Below are positions 13,493-16,998 of a DNA stretch of 16,998 bases, in pieces (within the stretch, counting starts at the first letter, position 1; every line of letters begins with the position of its first letter). The notes under the pieces were generated by a model. It was not told where the DNA came from, searched no databases, and saw only the letters and a list, made by a program, of their open reading frames with translations. This DNA comes from an uncultured Cytophagaceae bacterium (GTDB taxonomy: Bacteria > Bacteroidota > Bacteroidia > Cytophagales > Spirosomataceae). The stretch spans positions 1 through 16,998 of the forward strand of contig CALLKB010000236.1 in NCBI GenBank assembly GCA_938008575.1. Direction: 5' to 3'. The position numbers and the translations under genes were made by a program.

Positions 13493-16369
13493 ATGACCCC
13501 AAATTTCAAATACCGGGAAGATTTTGCATTGCGTCACAACAATGTTGAACCTGCCGACGTAGCCGCCATGTTAAAAGAAATCGGCGTAGCTGATTTAAAT
13601 ACACTCATCAATCAAACTGTACCTGAAAAAATTCGTTTGGCACAAGGCCTTCGCCTACCTGCACCGAAAACGGAATTTGAATTCCTTCGTGATTTCAAAC
13701 AAGTAATGGGTCAAAACAAAATCTTCAAAAGCCATATCGGTTTAGGATATTTTGATACATTTACCCCAACGGTGATTTTACGTAACATTCTGGAAAATCC
13801 TTCTTGGTATACGGCCTACACACCTTATCAAGCCGAAATCGCGCAAGGCCGTTTGGAAATGTTGTTGAATTACCAAACAATGATCATCGACCTTACCGGC
13901 ATGGAACTTGCGAATGCATCCCTATTAGATGAGGGAACGGCAGCTGCTGAAGCTATGACGATGTTATACGGCCAACGCCCTGCAGAGCGCGCAAATGCGG
14001 AAACACTTTTCGTTTCTTCCCTTTGCTTGCCACAAACCATCGATTTATTGATGACGCGTGCAGAGCCAATCGGTATCGAAATTGAGGTAGGTGATCATAC
14101 GAAAATCGACTTAACAGATCCGAAATATTACGGAATCGTTTTACAATATCCGGCAGCAAACGGCGAGGTATTTGATTACGCAGCATTTGTTGGCGCAGCC
14201 AAAGAACAACATCTACAAATCGTTGTCGCGGCTGATTTATTAGCCTTGACCTTGTTAACGCCTCCAGGTGAATGGGGCGCGGATGTCGTGGTAGGAAGCT
14301 CGCAACGTTTTGGTGTACCAATGGGATTCGGTGGACCACACGCAGCCTTCTTTGCGACGAAAGAAAAATACAAGCGTAGCATCCCAGGTCGTATCATCGG
14401 GGTATCCGTGGATGCTGAAGGAAACCGTGCTTTACGTATGGCGCTTCAAACACGCGAGCAACACATTCGTCGGGAAAAAGCAACGTCCAACATCTGTACG
14501 GCGCAGGTATTGTTGTCGATCATGGCTGCGGCTTACGCGATCTACCACGGACCGGAAGGATTGAAAAAAATCGCTTCACGCGTGTACGGCCTCACAGAAT
14601 TATTGGCCGCTGGTTTGAAAAAACTGGGTTATAGCTTAGAAAACACACAACACTTTGACACCTTAACGGTTCTTACGGGTTCTCAAACGGAAGAAATTCG
14701 CGAATATGCGGAGGAGTCGGAGCGCAATTTTAGATACTACAAAAACGATGCAACGAAATTAAGCATCGCTTTAGATGAGACAACTTCGGAAGACGATGTG
14801 ATTGAGATTTTGGCATTTTTCCAAAGAGCTCAAGGCCAACGCATCTTAGGAGATGAGTTGACCGTTGCTTGGAATCTTCCTAGCTCTTTAACGCGTACGT
14901 CCAACTTCATGTCGCATGACGTGTTCAATCGCTACCATTCGGAGCATGGCATGTTGCGTTATTTGAAGTCTTTGGAATCCAAAGATTTATCCATGGTTCA
15001 CTCGATGATTTCGCTGGGATCATGTACGATGAAATTGAATGCAACCACGGAAATGATTCCGGTGACTTGGCCAGAAATGGGCAAAATGCACCCATTTGCG
15101 CCGGCGTTCCAGACACGTGGGTACCAACAAATGATTACGGAATTAAGCGCTTGGTTATGTGAAATCACAGGCTTTGCGGCGATGTCGATGCAACCAAATT
15201 CGGGAGCTCAAGGCGAATATGCTGGTTTGATGGTTATTCGTGCTTACCATGCTTCGCGAGGAAATTCACATCGTAACATCGCTTTAATCCCTTCATCTGC
15301 GCATGGTACAAACCCTGCATCAGCTGTAATGGCAGGCATGAAAGTGATTGTGACTCCATGTGATGAAAATGGGAATATCGATGTAGCAGCATTACGTGCT
15401 AAAGCCGAGGAGCATAAAGATGATTTGGCATGTTTGATGGTGACGTATCCAAGCACGCACGGTGTGTTTGAGGAAAGCATCATTAATATATGTGCGATGA
15501 TTCATGAATTTGGTGGACAAGTTTACATGGATGGAGCCAATATGAATGCGCAGGTGGGATTAACTTCGCCGGCACGCATTGGCGCCGACGTATGTCACTT
15601 GAACCTACATAAAACCTTCTGCATTCCACACGGAGGCGGTGGCCCAGGCATGGGACCGATCGGTGTAGCACCGCAATTGGTACCTTTCTTACCTGGTCAC
15701 GTGATTACGGATTCGGTTGATGCACCTGCACACGGAGCGGTTTCGGCTGCCCCGGTAGGTTCAGCTTCGATCTTAGCTATCTCTTACGCATACATCGCGA
15801 TGATGGGCGGAGAAGGCTTAACAATGGCTACCCAAACAGCCATCTTGAATGCGAATTACATCAAAGCGCGTTTGGAAAAAGAATTCCCAATCTTGTACAC
15901 AGGCTCACAAGGGCGTTGTGCACACGAAATGATTGTGGATTGTCGGCCGTTCAAAATCTCCGCAGCCGTAGAAGCAGAGGATATCGCGAAACGATTGATG
16001 GACTACGGTTTCCACGCACCTACCCTATCGTTCCCGGTAGCTGGAACCTTGATGATCGAGCCTACTGAATCAGAAAACAAAGAAGAATTAGATCGTTTCT
16101 GTGATGCTTTATTGAGTATTCGTGCCGAGATTCGCGCGATCGAAGAAGGCCGCGTGGAAAAGACGAACAACTTATTGAAGAACGCACCACACACGCAAAC
16201 ACGGGTGATGGTTGCCGACTGGGACAAGGCGTACACACGCGAAGAGGCAGTTTTTCCACTTCCGTATGTAAAAGCCAATAAATTCTGGCCTACGGTTTCA
16301 CGTATAGATTCGGCATATGGTGACCGAAACTTGGTTTGCGCATGCGAGCCGACGTCGAGTTACGCTTAA
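13493..16369 (+). CDS. gcvP: Glycine dehydrogenase (decarboxylating), P-protein
   Basis: A full-length, single-chain P-protein of 958 residues, the usual length. It decarboxylates glycine with pyridoxal phosphate and passes the aminomethyl group to the lipoyl H-protein of the glycine cleavage system in the cytoplasm. The N-terminal half begins [23 protein letters not shown] and contains [22 protein letters not shown] and [19 protein letters not shown]. The C-terminal half has [34 protein letters not shown] and the cofactor loop [19 protein letters not shown], in which Lys707 should hold the pyridoxal phosphate. The start fits the promoter at 13451 and the family's usual N-terminus. It is a single gene ended by its own terminator at 16395; the H and T proteins are not in the window. 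No damage is seen. Confidence 0.98.
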   Translation: MTPNFKYREDFALRHNNVEPADVAAMLKEIGVADLNTLINQTVPEKIRLAQGLRLPAPKTEFEFLRDFKQVMGQNKIFKSHIGLGYFDTFTPTVILRNILENPSWYTAYTPYQAEIAQGRLEMLLNYQTMIIDLTGMELANASLLDEGTAAAEAMTMLYGQRPAERANAETLFVSSLCLPQTIDLLMTRAEPIGIEIEVGDHTKIDLTDPKYYGIVLQYPAANGEVFDYAAFVGAAKEQHLQIVVAADLLALTLLTPPGEWGADVVVGSSQRFGVPMGFGGPHAAFFATKEKYKRSIPGRIIGVSVDAEGNRALRMALQTREQHIRREKATSNICTAQVLLSIMAAAYAIYHGPEGLKKIASRVYGLTELLAAGLKKLGYSLENTQHFDTLTVLTGSQTEEIREYAEESERNFRYYKNDATKLSIALDETTSEDDVIEILAFFQRAQGQRILGDELTVAWNLPSSLTRTSNFMSHDVFNRYHSEHGMLRYLKSLESKDLSMVHSMISLGSCTMKLNATTEMIPVTWPEMGKMHPFAPAFQTRGYQQMITELSAWLCEITGFAAMSMQPNSGAQGEYAGLMVIRAYHASRGNSHRNIALIPSSAHGTNPASAVMAGMKVIVTPCDENGNIDVAALRAKAEEHKDDLACLMVTYPSTHGVFEESIINICAMIHEFGGQVYMDGANMNAQVGLTSPARIGADVCHLNLHKTFCIPHGGGGPGMGPIGVAPQLVPFLPGHVITDSVDAPAHGAVSAAPVGSASILAISYAYIAMMGGEGLTMATQTAILNANYIKARLEKEFPILYTGSQGRCAHEMIVDCRPFKISAAVEAEDIAKRLMDYGFHAPTLSFPVAGTLMIEPTESENKEELDRFCDALLSIRAEIRAIEEGRVEKTNNLLKNAPHTQTRVMVADWDKAYTREEAVFPLPYVKANKFWPTVSRIDSAYGDRNLVCACEPTSSYA

Positions 16370-16394
16370 AATTTATCAAGTTCTTGATTATTTT

Positions 16395-16425
16395 AATCCC
16401 CCTGGCGAACCCCAGGGGGATTTTT
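16395..16425 (+). terminator. Intrinsic terminator of gcvP
   Basis: Arms AATCCCCCTGG (16395-16405) and CCAGGGGGATT (16412-16422) form an 11-base-pair stem with a six-base loop, ending in a T-run. It lies 26 bases after the gcvP stop. Confidence 0.85.
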
Positions 16426-16447
16426 ACTGATAATTTATATAGTATGC

Positions 16448-16479
16448 TTGCATAACATTTTGTTTTTTCGGTATATTTA
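16448..16479 (+). promoter_or_regulatory. Candidate promoter for the FadN-like gene
   Basis: TTG at 16448-16450 is followed after 21 bases by TATATTTA at 16472-16479, one mismatch from TAnnTTTG. The transcript would start near the left arm of the palindrome at 16488, so that palindrome would form the 5' end of the messenger. Confidence 0.4.
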
Positions 16480-16487
16480 CTGCGGTA

Positions 16488-16520
16488 GACGCTGACAGGG
16501 TCAACGACCCTGTCAGCGTC
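16488..16520. repeat. 33-base perfect palindrome in the leader of the FadN-like gene
   Basis: Arms GACGCTGACAGGGTC (16488-16502) and GACCCTGTCAGCGTC (16506-16520) are fully complementary over 15 bases with an AAC loop. It lies between the candidate promoter and the ATG at 16549. There is no T-run, so it is not a normal terminator. I recall similar GCTGACAGGGT palindromes as dispersed repeats in Bacteroidota, so a mobile repeat is as likely as a regulator site. Confidence 0.85.
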
Positions 16521-16548
16521 ACCAAAAAACCATCTCAATCTTTTTAAC

Positions 16549-16998
16549 ATGAATCGTTCCATTAAACGCGTAGCCATCCTTGGCTCTGGAATTATGGGCT
16601 CTCGCATCGCCTGTCATTTCGCAAACATTGGCGTTCAGGTATTGCTTTTGGACATTGCTCCTAAAGAACTGAATGCAGAGGAACAAGCAAAAGGCCTTAG
16701 CCTGGAGCACCCATCCGTGAAAAATCGGATCGTTAATACGGCATTTCAACAAACTATACAGGCAAAGCCCGCATCGCTTTACAGCAGCAGCTTTGCCAAA
16801 AACATCAAACTGGGCAACTTCGACGATAATTTACCGGAGATTGCACAAGCCGACTGGATCATGGAGGTCGTCGTGGAAAATTTAGCGATTAAAAAATCGC
16901 TGTATGACCGCGTCGAACAATTCCGGAAACCTGGCACATTGATTACCTCCAACACATCCGGCATCCCGATTCATTTAATGACTGAAGGCCGTTCGGAG
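16549..16998 (+). CDS. 3-hydroxyacyl-CoA dehydrogenase/enoyl-CoA hydratase, FadN-type (partial)
   Basis: The first 150 codons of a longer gene cut by the right edge. From the ATG at 16549 it begins MNRSIKRVAILGSGIMGSRI, a Rossmann fold with the NAD-binding GSGIMG at residues 12-17, followed by the acidic strand end LLLDI. Further family segments are GLSLEHPSVKNRIVNTAF, LPEIAQADWIMEVVVENLAIK and TLITSNTSGIPIHLM. The insertion after the first strand pair and these segments fit the FadN type (about 800 residues, dehydrogenase first, hydratase last) better than FadB/FadJ. It would oxidise 3-hydroxyacyl-CoA in fatty-acid beta-oxidation. Its partner thiolase and acyl-CoA dehydrogenase commonly follow and may lie beyond the window. 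The hydratase half is not seen, so the full domain order is inferred. Confidence 0.9.
   Translation, partial: MNRSIKRVAILGSGIMGSRIACHFANIGVQVLLLDIAPKELNAEEQAKGLSLEHPSVKNRIVNTAFQQTIQAKPASLYSSSFAKNIKLGNFDDNLPEIAQADWIMEVVVENLAIKKSLYDRVEQFRKPGTLITSNTSGIPIHLMTEGRSE

Noticed and set aside
15483..15671. Leftward open frames opposite gcvP and other long genes
   Set aside because: They are complete shadows of strongly conserved coding sequence, with no signals or family features of their own.
16488..16520. Palindrome as a second terminator for gcvP
   Set aside because: A proper terminator with a T-run already lies at 16395, and this palindrome has no T-run and follows a promoter-like sequence.

Overview
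The window looks like a chromosomal segment of a Bacteroidota bacterium, most likely from the Cytophagales (inference, no search run). Pointers are the Bacteroidota-type promoters (TTG, about 20 bases, then TAnnTTTG) and the near absence of Shine-Dalgarno sequences before starts. A DUF4954-type protein, a long-chain glycine dehydrogenase and a FadN-type beta-oxidation protein also fit that phylum.

Layout. Positions 1-2986 are read leftward: the start of a nucleotide-sugar dehydratase/epimerase for surface polysaccharide (cut by the window edge, A+T-rich), a winged-helix regulator with a degenerate nucleotidyltransferase-like domain, and a large membrane protein of unknown function. Positions 3083-5483 are a tightly coupled rightward operon: an ABC ATPase, an ABC-2 permease and a secreted LolA-like protein. 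Then follow a leftward Tat-signal TIM-barrel sugar isomerase-like protein (5800-6711), a rightward MmcQ/YjbR protein (6760-7083), a secreted NTF2-like/GH130 fusion (7271-8689), a GloA2/YaeR-like VOC protein overlapping a DUF4954 protein (8909-11436), and a leftward secreted M28 peptidase (11789-13387). The right end is rightward: the complete glycine-cleavage P-protein gcvP (13493-16369) with a terminator, and the first 150 codons of a FadN-type 3-hydroxyacyl-CoA dehydrogenase.

The genes are mostly ordinary housekeeping and envelope functions. The unusual part is between them. From 5.5 to 11.8 kb nearly every gap is filled with palindromic repeats of several families: a two-hairpin module at three loci, an AGACGCG hairpin, an ACGTT-rich repeat, an AGCTTTG hairpin just before two start codons, and a long palindrome in the fadN-like leader at 16.5 kb. 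Two families change bases in both arms so that pairing is kept, and the stop codons of three genes lie inside repeat sequence. No transposase or REP-associated tyrosine transposase is encoded here. No tRNA, rRNA, CRISPR array or prophage was seen.
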